This document shows, piece after piece, positions 11,968-23,115 of a stretch of 64,000 bases of DNA. Under the pieces are notes generated by a model. It searched no databases and was not told where the DNA came from. It worked only from the letters and a program-made list of their open reading frames with translations. The translations under genes were made by a program, and so were the position numbers. The first letter of the stretch is position 1. Every line of letters starts with the position of its first letter. Source of the stretch: Austropuccinia psidii (Eukaryota; Basidiomycota; Pucciniomycetes; Pucciniales; Sphaerophragmiaceae); contig JALGQZ010000002.1 of the NCBI GenBank assembly GCA_023105745.1, positions 42,267,997-42,331,996 on the forward strand. The letters are read 5' to 3'.

Positions 11968-13469
11968 TGTCAGGGTGAGTCTATGTAGTAGCTTAAAAAT
12001 AGTAAATACAAGCGAGTACTATGACTGTGACACGTCAAAATAAATAAAAAATGAAATCTTCAGGTCCTACTGCTACGTGGTAACAGTGGTGATGAGTCTA
12101 TTGAGGACCTGGGTTGCAATGCTCTAATATCTTTGACTGTAAAGAAACACTACAATAATTATATTCTAATTATATCTTAAATAATTCTAAGGACACTACT
12201 GATGAATAACAGTCTTGTCACGTAAGAATAATGGTAAGGTAAGATAAGATAATGGGTTTTCAAGGGAAAAACCCTCCTTTTTATATCTTCCAAGACTGTC
12301 AAGAGTTATTAACTCTTCACACGTCAGAGGAGTGAAAATTTTCACTCCAGTGGTCAGTCTGTGGTTCTGGATCCTCAATTCTGACGTCAATATAGACAGA
12401 ATTGTGGTTTTGGAACCACAAATGATCATTCTGGATCAATACAGGGTGAAAAAACTTTTCACCTGCCACGTCAGCACTTGGATGACGTTGTTCTGGTGTC
12501 TGTATGATCAATATTAGTCATTCTGGGCGGGTTTAAGCTTTAAATAACCATTATTTTAAGTATCAAGGCTGTACTGGTTGGTACAGGTTTGGTACAGACC
12601 AGTATTGGTCAAAATACTTCCAACCAAGATATCTCAGTCAGTTTTTGAGATATCAAGAAACTAAGAGCACAGAATTGAAGGGCTTAATGAGCTCTTCAAT
12701 TTGGTATGCTTCATGTTTACCCTTCTTGCAAATAGCAAAAGTTATAAGGGTTTTAAGTTTTTGGATGTAATTTTGTACATCAGTATGAGGCTTCAAAAAC
12801 TTCCATGCTAGATATCTTCTTCAATTTAGAAGATATCTGTATTCTGATGATACAGCTTTGTAGGGCTTGATTAGCCCTACAGTTTGGTATATTACACTGT
12901 ACAGTTGTATGAGTGTATGCCAAAGATACAGGGGGTTGTTTATTTTCTTATTTTCAGAATATCTGTATTTTGGTTATTAAACCTTTGAACCAAGATCCCT
13001 CAGTCAATTTAAGAGATACAGAGGTCTAAGGTGTCTCAAATTAAATCTCTTGTTGAGATCTTTAATTTGGTTATACTTTTGTACAGTTTTGTACAAGCCC
13101 TCTTTGACTTTCAGGGGGACTTGGTTTTGAAAATGAGGTTATATGGTCTCTCCAGTTGTAGTGGTGTTACAACAACATGGATGATATCATTGTGTAGCTC
13201 TCTATGTGAGCTTTAAGAAAAATACCATTTTGGTATAGGATAACTTAAATATGCATAAGTTAGATGAGAGGTGAAAATAAGGGTTTTGACTTGTTTATTC
13301 TCCTCTAGGTTTCCTTATTCTGTTTGGATAAGGTTGGTGTTTAATGTAAGAGGATTGTTTTCTCTTAATTATTACCTGTATTGACTATGTTTGTTCAATA
13401 CTTGTCATACCATTATTTATGGTATGTTGGATGTCATGCTAGTGCTCTGTTTTGAGTCACAGGCTGACA
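11968..13469 (-). repeat. 5' LTR of element B
   Basis: 1502 bp, nearly identical to 3359-4860 and followed by the ATTTC duplication. It should carry the element promoter. Confidence 0.95.
12278..12286 (-). promoter_or_regulatory. TATA box in 5' LTR of element B
   Basis: The minus strand reads ATATAAAAA followed by GGAGGG. Transcription would start roughly 30 nt lower in coordinate, leaving a short R-U5 and then the primer binding site. The start site itself is not visible. Confidence 0.45.
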
Positions 13470-13474
13470 ATTTC

Positions 13475-16400
13475 ATTCATCATTCTTTGGATGTGTGAAG
13501 GTGCATTTTTGATACCAAAGGGCATCCTTAAGTATTCATACACTCCACAATGAACAATAATTCTCAAGTATTTTCTTGCTCTTGGTGTTACCACATTTTG
13601 ATGGAATCCTTTAAGGGCATCCATAGTGGTTATATACACTGCTTGAGATATTTGAGTAAGGGCAATTTGGATTTTTGGTATTGGGTATCTGTCTGGGACA
13701 GTGTAAGTGTTCAGAGCTCTAAAGTCCCCAACCATTCTGGATTTTCCATTATGCCACGCCACTATGACTGGTGTAGTTATTTATACTTCCTCATTGTGGC
13801 CCACTTTTCTTATTACACCAAGGTCCAGAAGCTCTTTGATATGAATTTCTAGAGCTTCTCTTGATTTTGGACTTGCTGGATAAGCAGGTCTTCTTAAGAG
13901 TGGTGGATAAGGACTCTCAATGTTAAGAATGATGTCAACTTCATGACCAATAATTGCTCCCAGAGGTTCTTTGTCTGTAGCAAATGCTCCTCTGTGGTGA
14001 TACAAAAGGGAAGAAAGTTCATTTTCTTGTTTATTAGTCAGATCAAGGCTTATCTCAGCCTCATTTAACTGTTCAGACTTGAATTTCTCTAACTCTAAGT
14101 TGACTGGTGATACTTTTTTTACTGTAATTTGTCTTTTAAATGGTAAAAAGGCAAATTTCTGGTGCTTATTGTCCCCAATTGTAAAGCATCTGTCTTTGTT
14201 ATTATGTAAATCTATCCCATACATGATTAAATAGTCATTTCCCAATATAAAATGTGTACTAGAGCAATTTTCCATAACAACAAATTCAACTGTGATTCTC
14301 AAATTACCATTGATGTGTGGAAATATGACATTGGTCTCAAAGATTCCCAATGCTTTCATTGGGTTACTTGCACTGTTGAACTTTATACCATCAATTGGTA
14401 ACAATTGGTCTTCAAAATTTGGTACACAAGTCTTAAGAAAAGATTTTCCAACACAATAGTAGAAGGCTCCTTGGTCAAGCAAAAGTTTGGTGGGCTTGTT
14501 GTCAATCACCACTTCTGTTATACAGGAATTACCAGCTGTATAACCTTTTCCTCTGTTTGGTTTTGTCTTCATAAGTTGTGCATCTTGAAATTTTAATAAA
14601 TCAACTTGACTATTGCTCAATTGTTGTAAGTGGGAATAAGATTCCATGATGTCAAAAGTGGCATTGATATTTTCTATATCTTTTGAAGATTCAGAAAATA
14701 CGGATGACTTATCATCTGAATTGTCTTCAATTATGTCTTCTTTTTCAACATCTGGTCCCTTTTCAATGTCAATTTCATTGATTTTCCCCCTTTTTGGACA
14801 TGTATTGGCTAAATGGGTGGTGCTTTGGCAAATATGGCATTTTCTGACTGTATCTGCAGATTTATATTTAATATTACTAGAATTTTCTTTGGGGTTTTTG
14901 TCCACAGAATCTTTCCAAGGTGCATTAAACCTTGTTTTGAGATTCACCCTACTAGAACCAATTTGGGTTTTGGTGGTTACTTCTTCTAGTATATTGATAA
15001 TATCCTCTGCTGAAGATTGTTCAGTAGTCCTGCTTTTGACAGCATGCTCTAAGTCACCTCCACATTGTCTCAGAATTTTTCTATGGATCATAAATTCTGA
15101 CATGTCAGGATATAATGCTGTTAATCTGTCCTTTTGTTGGCAAAACCATGGTAAAGCTTTGTCTTTATCAGCATTAAATTTGGCAGATTCAAAGGCTGTT
15201 TCAACTTTAAACCTCCAAGCATCATTTGCCCATTTGTTGATGATTTGGGTTTTCCACCAAGTCCAACTCTGGTGTCCATGTGCTTGTCTTATTTTGATGT
15301 ACCATCTGTGAGCTGATCTGGTAAACAAGGTGTTAAACCTGGCTGTTACCAATCTGTCTGGTAATTCAAAATCCTCTTTGATCATGTCAATACCTCTAAT
15401 GAATTCCATATGGTCATACTCTCCTTCACCACTGAAGTGAGGCCATTCTTTAAGTTTTGGAACTTCTTTCAAGAGTGCTTGGCCCATTGATGGTTCCAAG
15501 TTATGAAAATAAGTAGATAATTCATTTTTTAATTGTGAATTATCAGGATCCAATACTTGTGGATTTGAAATTCTTGTGCCCTCATTTTGATTTAGAGGTG
15601 TAGACATTCTTGGTAAGGTGTTCAGTATTTGTTCAATGTCATTCATTTTACTGTTGCTACACCTTTGGGAATTTCTGTATTCATGTTGGAAGCTTTGTAT
15701 TAAATTTATTACTTCAATTTTATACATGTCTTCCTTATGTGTCAGTTCTTGCCATAACTCTGTCTGTCTTGTATTATCAGCAGTGACTTGATTCAATTTC
15801 ATTGATAATTTTGATACTTCTTCTTGTGAAGCATCAAAACACTTTTTCAAGGCAATGGTATATGTCTTTACTTCAGTAAATGAATTTGAAATGTCATCAA
15901 GGACTTTCTTGTTATCTGTCTTGATAATATTTATGGCTTGTTTAATTCTTGTTTCAATTATGTCATCAATATTGAATTTAGAATATTTATCTGTTAATTC
16001 TTTAATAATGGCTGATTGTTCATTTATTTTATTGTTAGAAGAATTATCATTATTGGAATTTTTAATTGTTCTTAAACCTTTTTCAAAACACATAAGTGTT
16101 TCATTAATTTGGCACAGACTCAGGTTGTTTGTTTTAATGTTGTTACAAATGGTTTCACTTTTATCAGAAAGATGTTTTTTCACGTCATTTATAGCATTAT
16201 ACAACTCTGGGATGGAATCAAATATGTCAGAAATCATTTCTGGAATCTTAATCTGGCTTCCTCCTTCTTCTATAATTCCATCATGGTTCTGGCCATCTGA
16301 AATACATTTTCCATGGCATCCTGCTGAATGTTTGGGATTCTGTAGCCCTGGCTGTAAGGTTTTGGGGCTGGTGCCTTCCCTTTGCCCTTGTTTGGAGTTT

Positions 16401-16650
16401 GTGGCTGCTTTTTCACATTGGAATTGCTGCTGCTGGCCACTGGGGCTGTTTTTGGCACTGGTTTGGGTGGTGGAGGGTTGTTTTTCCTCCATTCTAGTGT
16501 CAAAAGAATCATGTTTTTCTTCTCCATCAATGGATGTCATCCATTGAGCAATTTGCAAGTGTTGGGATGGCCCAAGAATTTTCTTACTGTCAGGTAAGAA
16601 TTCATGCAATTCTTCCACAGGTCTGCAGGGATCTGGTACTCCTTGAATTG
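13475..16650 (-). pseudogene. Element A gag, protease and RT 5' part (ORF2)
   Basis: The open frame runs from about 16650 to 13781: a polar N-terminal region overlapping ORF1, long coiled-coil-like stretches, a Gag core (RSAHRWYIKIRQAHGH), a CCHC knuckle (CHICQSTTHLANTC near 14800-14840), then protease and early RT. A TAA at 13781-13783 breaks the frame; RT continues at 13762-13475 up to the element B insertion (WHNGKSRMVGDFRALN). The protease active site reads LLDQGAF where related copies have DTG or DSG, so the catalytic triad lacks its threonine/serine. No ATG was found at the start of this frame after the preceding TAA. Confidence 0.85.
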
Positions 16651-17225
16651 AAGTGCATTATTGTATGCACTGTGGCTGGCTTTGTATATGTCCACAGAGG
16701 CTTGTTGTGGCGGTGTCAGCTCTTTTTGAAGGTAAAATAGTATTATCAGCTTCAGAATTACCTAATTTAGTTGTTTGGAAGTCATCAACTGACCCTTTTC
16801 CTTCTGTACCTGATTGGCCTCTGCCATAATCACGTCTATTACCTTTTTGGGAGCTGCTTGAGGGGTTGTATCTGGCTCCTGACCTGGTTGAAGGCATAAT
16901 TATGGTTTAAAAAGGCTTAAAATAGTATTTTTACGTCAAAAAAACTTACTATTGGCCAAATTCTTAGCTTTCTGAAGAGTATTACTTATGTCCAAGTTGA
17001 TTAATTCAGAAGATATTGGTTCAGGTTGATAATTTCAAGTCACAATCACAGTACTATTATGGTCTGAATTAATAGTGCTTGTAGGAACAATTCTGGTGAC
17101 TGTTGAGGCTGTTTCAATGTTTTCTTGTCTTACCACGTTGTCAGACACTAAAATTAATGAAAAAGCCAATTAATTAAGTAAAAAAAAGTTTATTCCAAAA
17201 AAAGAAATAAAATATAAGCCTCACT
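16270..17225 (-). pseudogene. Element A ORF1 (spliced, broken)
   Basis: The leader donor TTATAA|GTGAGG (exon base A at 17225) and acceptor TTTTAG|TGTCTGA (exon from 17147) would create an ATG at the start of the frame, as in B and D. Exon 2 (17147-16950) ends at the strong donor GTAAGT, with a likely acceptor just before GAGCC near 16880. A TGA lies in exon 2, a frameshift near 16700, and a TGA replaces the tryptophan of the conserved GW[NH]P motif near 16530. The C-terminus (16530-16270) overlaps ORF2 in the same -1 relation as in B and D. Confidence 0.55.
17148..17224 (-). other. Element A leader intron 1
   Basis: 77 nt from GTGAGG to TTTTAG on the minus strand, much shorter than the corresponding introns of B and D. 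Its boundaries give A|TG in the ORF1 frame. Confidence 0.55.
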
Positions 17226-17355
17226 TATAATATGAAAAAAAAAAATATTTTTTATGGATTGTTTGGATTATAAGTATTTTTTATATGTTTTTAAATTTTT
17301 CAATATAAGAAAAAAAGATTTAAAAAGAGTAAAAAAATATGTCACAGGTAAAATA

Positions 17356-17372
17356 TCACGGCTGGGCCCCCA
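17356..17372 (-). other. Primer binding site of element A
   Basis: The minus strand reads TGGGGGCCCAGCCGTGA beside the 5' LTR; same block as in B, C and D with one substitution plus an end variation. Confidence 0.65.
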
Positions 17373-17374
17373 AA

Positions 17375-19201
17375 TGTAAGTTGTGGATATGAAACTTTGA
17401 TTAAAAATCAAGTACTTTTCCTGTCCTCAAAATTTGTATAAGGTAAAATTCAGTTAAAAATGGTATTAAATATTATTTTTAAGAGAAAACACGCCAATTT
17501 TATTGTTTATAACTTTATTAGTATAAAACAATAATATTATAAATATTCATTGTTTTACCAACAATAAAAATTTATCCAAAAAATACTCTACAAAAGATAT
17601 TTTAAGGCTACAAAAGAAATTTCTTCAAGAGCAATTTCAATTGGAATTAAATGAGCAAAGAACTGCAAGCAATTAATTAAAGAACAGCGCCTTTAAAAAG
17701 ATTATTAAAGAGAAAACACACCCAAAAGTGACCAGAGTGAATTTGGAAACAAAGTGACAAGGTTTACAGTGATGAAAGATGCTTTAATTCACTTTTGGGG
17801 TGGTTCAGGGGTAGAAATGATTATAAGAGTTACAAACAATGATTATGATGATTTTTTCACGTGGTTGAAAGGATTAAAATGATTTAAAAATGGTGGTTGG
17901 AATCTTTGATTTATTGGTTTAACAGTGTTTAAACTAATTAATAAAAGGAAAAGATTCTAACATGAAGAGAAAAGTGGGGCAAAGAAGACATTCTTTTATA
18001 GCCATCAATTCTATAACTCCAAAAGTAAAGTTTACTCTTGTCAGTCGTGAAAAAAAGTCTGACAACAGAAAAGCCAATTATGGCATCATTGAACCATGGT
18101 TTAGACCAAAAAGGGCTGGTTTAAGCCATTTTTAGCCATTTTAGACCCTTAAATCAGCCATTACTATAGCAATACCAGGCCTAGAGCCTTCAAAACACGT
18201 CAGAATGTGTGTCAGAGATGTAGAAACCAGTTAAAACTGTTTTTACTATGATGGTTTTATCTTAAGGGTAGTTCTACCCTCTTTGCAACAGCTAAAACTA
18301 CCCCAGTTGGTATCAAAACCTCATCATCAATTGAGTCCACAGACCCTGTAACTCAATTCCAGGCCAAAAGTGATGAACCTTTGCGTGAATTTTGACATCC
18401 CACGCCTGTCAGCAAGGATTTTGGGGGTCTAGCTCCCCCTTAGAGCTGGAGTTCCTTTTCCCCCCCAAATTTAATCTTTCCAATTTATTTTTCCTTTAAT
18501 TCCTCATCATGTATTATACTTATAATTTACACATGTAATTCAATTAAATTGTACAGTACAATACAGTAATAATTGACACCTCATATGTAAATCAAAGTTC
18601 ACTTATGTAATACACGCGCACATTTTGACATTTCAATTGAATTCAATTGAAAATACTTCAATTCCTCATAACTTCTAAACTAAACACAACACCTCAATTT
18701 TAACACAAAAATTGATGTTTAACACCACATGTGGTGTGAATTAAATTAAGATTTTGAGGATTTTAAACTTTTGTATTGAAAATACTAAAAACTTAATTTA
18801 AGCTTATTTAGAGTTGAGTTACAACAATTTCACTCAGAGGTGACCCCACCTGATTTTTTATGAGGAATCCAATGGTGAAATAATTTTTATGTATTTATTT
18901 ATTGGATAAAAAGTTATAATAATTTTTATTTAACTTTTTTCCAAATTTATTTATTTTATCACAATTTTGTTAAAATTTCATTTTTACTTAATTTTTCAAG
19001 TATTAATGTAATTTTATACTTACAAAATTTAAAGTATTTTTATTTTTAAATTGTAATTAATTTTTTATTTTTAATATAATTTTATGTTTATATTTTGATT
19101 TTTATTTTAATAATATAAATAAATTTATTTTATTTATATTAATATGTTATTTTTTATATTTGTGGTCTTTTGGGTATATGAAATTACCTCTAAGGCTCAC
19201 A
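17375..19201 (-). repeat. 5' LTR of element A
   Basis: 1827 bp from TGTAAG to TCACA. The right part matches 1-834. The stretch around 17440-17960 is repeated, inverted and diverged, at 54918-55466. Confidence 0.93.
17993..18000 (-). promoter_or_regulatory. TATA box in 5' LTR of element A
   Basis: The minus strand reads TATAAAAG in an otherwise unremarkable context. It lies mid-LTR, where a U3/R boundary is expected. Confidence 0.4.
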
Positions 19202-19780
19202 TTTCCAGTTTTGATTTTATTTATTTGGTTAATTTTATTGTTTCAAGATCAAGCTGAATAATGTCTGAATTTTATTCCTATCTGCATGCCACTGTTGGGA
19301 CACCAGATTTGGGAACTCCTCCTGTGTGGGATAAATGAGGCAGTACCTGGAAGGGGAAATTACAATAAAACATTTTTGAATTTCTTTTCAAGATTGTAAC
19401 CCTTGCTCTGCTTGTGTGGCAGAATAATCTGAACTGCCATTCCTGAAAATGCTGAATTATCTTGACTTGAGTTCACAATCAATTTATTTTATTTTATGGT
19501 GGCTTGTCAGAAAAGTATATTCAACAGACTCTATCAGACTTTGTTTGATCTGGAAACAATGGCTTAGTAAACCTTAACACAAATCAATAAAGATATAAAG
19601 CTGGGAAAAGACTTTTAATTCCTTTACTGAGAACAGTAACACCTTGAGGGATTTTCAATTTTGATGATAACAATTTTGATAATATGATAACTGATAATAA
19701 CAAACACTACTATTTTTTCAAGGTTTTAATAATTTTATGATGATAACCTGGGATAACAGACCCTACTATTGTTCAATTTA

Positions 19781-20055
19781 CTACTGAGCTTGGCTACTGA
19801 GCAGATTTATGAATGGGGTAACAATATCAATGGGATAGTCAATGAGTTTAATTTATAAATCAATGTGGACCAGCTGTTATCTACTATTAATTATATAAAG
19901 AAGACTCAGACAGTGTTTCTGAGCTTAGCCACTGAGCAATAATGGGATGGAGATAGTCAATGAGATGAGTTTATGAATTAAAGTAGACCAACTGTTAACT
20001 ACTATTAATTATAAGTCACTCAGACAGTGCTACTGAGCTTAGCTACTGAGTATTC
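19781..20055. repeat. Imperfect tandem repeat, about 2.2 units of 110-135 bp
   Basis: Units begin with CTGAGCTTRGCYACTGAGC (near 19784, 19919 and 20033) and share the run CTACTATTAATTATA and the phrase CTCAGACAGTG before the next unit. The third unit is truncated. Confidence 0.7.
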
Positions 20056-20348
20056 CTAAAAAATTAGGATAATGTGGATGGATGGAGGGTATTTCCCTCA
20101 GAAAAAAAATATTAAGAAGTTATGTTTTTGTGATGGACCTCTGTCTAGGCCATGAGGAAAAAATAATTGAGGGGGGAGAGGACCTCTATTTATAGTTTTT
20201 GGAGCCTCCATGGGAATGTAAAAAAAAGGGGACTTAGAATTTTTCAGGTCTTCAAATTAAGGCTTGGTGGTAATTGAATTGAGAGGTCTGTGCTTTAATT
20301 GAGTTCTTGATTTTGTGGGGTAATTGTGGGGAAATGATGTAATTGATT

Positions 20349-20421
20349 ATGTAATCCTAGTTTTTTTTTTTTTTTTTTATTTTTTATTTTATTTTTTTTT
20401 TTTTTTTATTTTTTTATTAAT
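20349..20421. repeat. Poly-T tract
   Basis: About 73 bp of almost pure T with scattered A. It could be the 3' poly(A) of a minus-strand retrocopy, but no cognate coding sequence is recognised upstream on that strand. Confidence 0.8.
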
Positions 20422-23115
20422 CCAAACTGAAAAAAATGGTATGCCATACCACAACGTAGTTTGCTCAAGAGGCATACAGGGAATGGGAGAGTCTTGTGCA
20501 GGGGTATTCAGTGGGTTTTGTTCTATGGGTGATGAAGAAGAGTCAGTTTGATTGTGTGAATAAAAATTACTCAAGGATAAGAGAGAGGACTTAATTTGGT
20601 GTTTGAATCCCATGGGTGACAATCAGCCCAAGTTCAAATGTCTTCTTGCCATTCCCATCCTTCATTGGCCAGATAATCACTTTGCTCCAGTCAAGGAGTG
20701 AAGTGACCATCAGATGGTGGCCTAGGAGGGGGTGGACAAATCAATACTGGAGGGAACTGGGCTAATCCTGCATAAGTGTTCCTGGGATCCATTTGCGCTT
20801 GGAAATGCTTTCATCATTTTCAACTACAAAGGAGACCTCAAAAGGGCATCTGCCACGGGAACTCCTCTGTCTGTGTGGTTGGAAGGGGTGCACAACAAAC
20901 AAACATTTTTTGTGTGCTTGTCAGAAAGCATCACAGGAATCAGTTGTCACACAGGAGTTGATGCAGGAGATACCCTGCTTAGAGAACTAAGTGCATGAAA
21001 TCTAAAATAAAGACAAATGAGGTTAGTTGCTGGAGAGAAAGGAATATGTCAAGAAAAAAGGAAGGCATAAAATGAATTATAAGCCTAAAAGGAAACTAAA
21101 ATATAAAAGCTCAGGGAGTGAGGCTTGAAAAGTCTGAATGAAAGTCATGATGAAGATTGAGTATTGATAGAGGAACATAAAATGGACTAAAGTGTTAAAT
21201 GGAGAAGATGATGCAGGATGTAGATAGAATCCGGGTTCTGGACATATAATTGGGAAAAAAAATATAGCAAAAGGGAAGGAGAGTGGTTATTTTGTGCAAT
21301 TGAAAAGAGTGGGAAGGGATGAAGACCAAGTGTAATACTCACAGGAATGAGAAGAGCGGGTGAACAGGGCAAAATTGAGGCAGGTGAGAAAAAAGGAGAA
21401 GTGTGTGTCAGCAAAAGATGTTCCTTCATACCAGGATGAAGCTGAGCCATTTTCAGCAGTCATAGCACCAGCCAAGGTCTCAGCTTCAAGGCCATTGTGG
21501 GAAATGAAAGCTTATTTGCAGCCAATGCTGTAAATGAGAAGTGAGATGCAGTTAGTATAACAATTGGATCAATTTTTATTAGTGGAACCCCTTTTTTTTC
21601 TTTAAAATGCACATGATTGCTCAGGAGTTGAGGGCATTTTTGAATGTGCATAGGGGCTGCAATCCACAAATGCCCAATTCAGAAAAGTAAATGGTGGATT
21701 TGGTCTCAGCTGACCGTGGCAAACATACCAACCTTATGGTCATGTAATATAGCATGAACAAAGGGTGGAGAGGCTGTATGAGAAGTGATTACAGCATGAT
21801 CTTGGGTTGAACCATTGTGAAGGTCTTCTTTGGTGTCAGAATTGAAATTCTCAGTGGCTTCTCAGGTGAATTTCCCAACTGTTGAGCTATGACTATAACA
21901 ATCTCAAATGCTCCCCTGCTGAGCTATTGCTATGTCATCTTTGTAAGCATTTAATCTGAGCATTTGGAACAACATCACAAGACATTTCAGACAGGCTGAG
22001 TATTTCCTGCGCTTTGGTGAAGTGCACAGAAGTGGCCCTTCCAGTGAACTATTGTGAAAAGTTCTCCAACCATGGCATTGGAAAAAGCTGCTGCACTGAG
22101 CTTTTGACACCCCATTGTAAAACGCTATACATGCCGATCTTGCGGGTGCCAATCAGGTGAATCATCATTCTGAGCTTGAGGCACATGAGCTAAATGTATT
22201 AAAGCAATGGGAATGTTTATCCTCAACTGTAATAACCATGCAGGCTGAACTCTTATTCCACCATTCTAATTTGTAGATCAGCCATCATTTTAGTGCGTAC
22301 TACTTTGGGGCATGCTGAGGGGCTGGGACAATTCTGTATAATAATTTAATGTGTGCTTCTGTCAAGGCATTGAGTAAAACTTCACATATGCATCCTTTTG
22401 ATGCACCTTTTTGGAGAGCTCCGCCTAACTACCACACAGATGCTGGAGTCTACCATGTTATGCTAAGGGGTGCATATTGCAATGAGGAGTGGATAGGGTC
22501 ATACGCAAACTGGGGACTCACTCTGGTGTCCAGGCCAGGTAAAACTATTACTTGGGCCCACAAATCATTGGGCCATGGTGTGCATTCACATGCACTCCAC
22601 TGTGGGCCATATGCTGGCAATTGTCACATGCATGTGGAACCTTTGGTGTGTGTCTTCCAGCCAACAATTAGCTCGTTCAGGTGACCCAATTAGCCACAGA
22701 TGCTCACATGCCTGAGCGGGGAAACCTGAGGCCAATCTGCATGGATTATTTACAGCCTCATAGGCATTAGCATAACAACCACTTATGATCAATGAGGCCC
22801 AATATTTTGGAGCAGGGAGATGCATTCACATGAATGGCAGAACCTTTGGCGCATGTATTCTGGCCAACAATTAGATTGTGCATGTGGCCTACTTCACCCA
22901 AGAGGCTCACTCACACACCTGAGCAAAAAAAGCCTGATGCCAATCTGCGTGCATTAGTTGCAGCCTTACACAAAAAGGGGTTAATGTGCCAGTGGCTCAT
23001 GGGTCAGGCCCAGCACCCCTTGATAAGGTTACACATCCACACCTGGAATCTCAGTAGGTGTGAGTCCACAAGGATTTCCACCAACAACAAAACTCATTTA
23101 CAATGGTATGCCACC
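20422..23115. other. Unassigned region without a recognised gene
   Basis: Base composition is closer to 40-45% GC than the LTRs. An 88-residue plus frame (20732-20998) and a 111-residue plus frame (22349-22684) are open, but neither matches a family I know. The second overlaps an imperfect repeat and is probably chance. No splice-supported gene could be assembled. Confidence 0.4.
22578..22972. repeat. Imperfect direct repeat, two units about 240 bp apart
   Basis: Shared phrases in the same order: TGCATTCACATG, AACCTTTGG, GCCAACAATTAG, a GAGC-rich segment, GCCAATCTGCRTG and TTRCAGCC. Unit 1 is near 22578-22770 and unit 2 near 22822-22972. Confidence 0.6.

Larger units (their letters stand above)
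3359..13469 (-). mobile_element. Element B: Ty3/Gypsy chromovirus, family 2, inserted in element A
   Basis: A complete 10.1-kb insertion with two 1502-bp LTRs (3359-4860 and 11968-13469), ends TGTCAG...CTGACA and the 5-bp duplication ATTTC. About ten differences separate the LTRs by eye (near 0.7%), so the insertion is recent. Its pol carries several stops and frameshifts, yet ORF1 is fully open. It belongs to the same family as element D, from which the expected gene order and splice sites were read. Confidence 0.95.
1..19201 (-). mobile_element. Element A: Ty3/Gypsy chromovirus, family 1, split by element B
   Basis: Minus-strand LTR retrotransposon. Its 3' LTR is cut by the window edge (1-834) and its 5' LTR is complete (17375-19201). 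In element sense the order is 5' LTR, primer binding site, ORF1, gag, protease, reverse transcriptase, RNase H, integrase, chromodomain-like tail, polypurine tract, 3' LTR, which is the Ty3/Gypsy order. Element B sits inside the reverse transcriptase coding sequence. The aligned LTR parts differ at roughly 16 sites over 834 bp plus a 19-bp indel by eye, so A is older than its guest. Stops and frameshifts leave it without a complete pol. The left flank is outside the window, so the target duplication cannot be checked. Confidence 0.9.
19202..20430 (-). other. Possible 5' leader and LTR remnant of another retroelement
   Basis: Sequence into which element A appears to have inserted. At 19287-19305 the minus strand reads TGGTGTCCCAACAGTGGCA, which looks like a primer binding site starting TGG, and a TG terminus candidate follows at 19310. 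No second LTR or coding part is visible in the window, so an LTR call is tentative. The region contains tandem repeats and a poly-T tract listed separately. Confidence 0.3.

Noticed and set aside
15855..16547. A 230-residue plus frame opposite element A gag
   Set aside because: It is the antisense shadow of an open gag frame; composition is hydrophobic as expected for antisense of polar coding sequence.
20349..20421. Poly-T tract as the tail of a LINE or processed gene
   Set aside because: No reverse transcriptase or gene sequence was recognised next to it on the minus strand and no target duplication was found.
22349..22684. A 111-residue plus frame as a gene
   Set aside because: It overlaps the imperfect direct repeat, has no family resemblance and no splice context.
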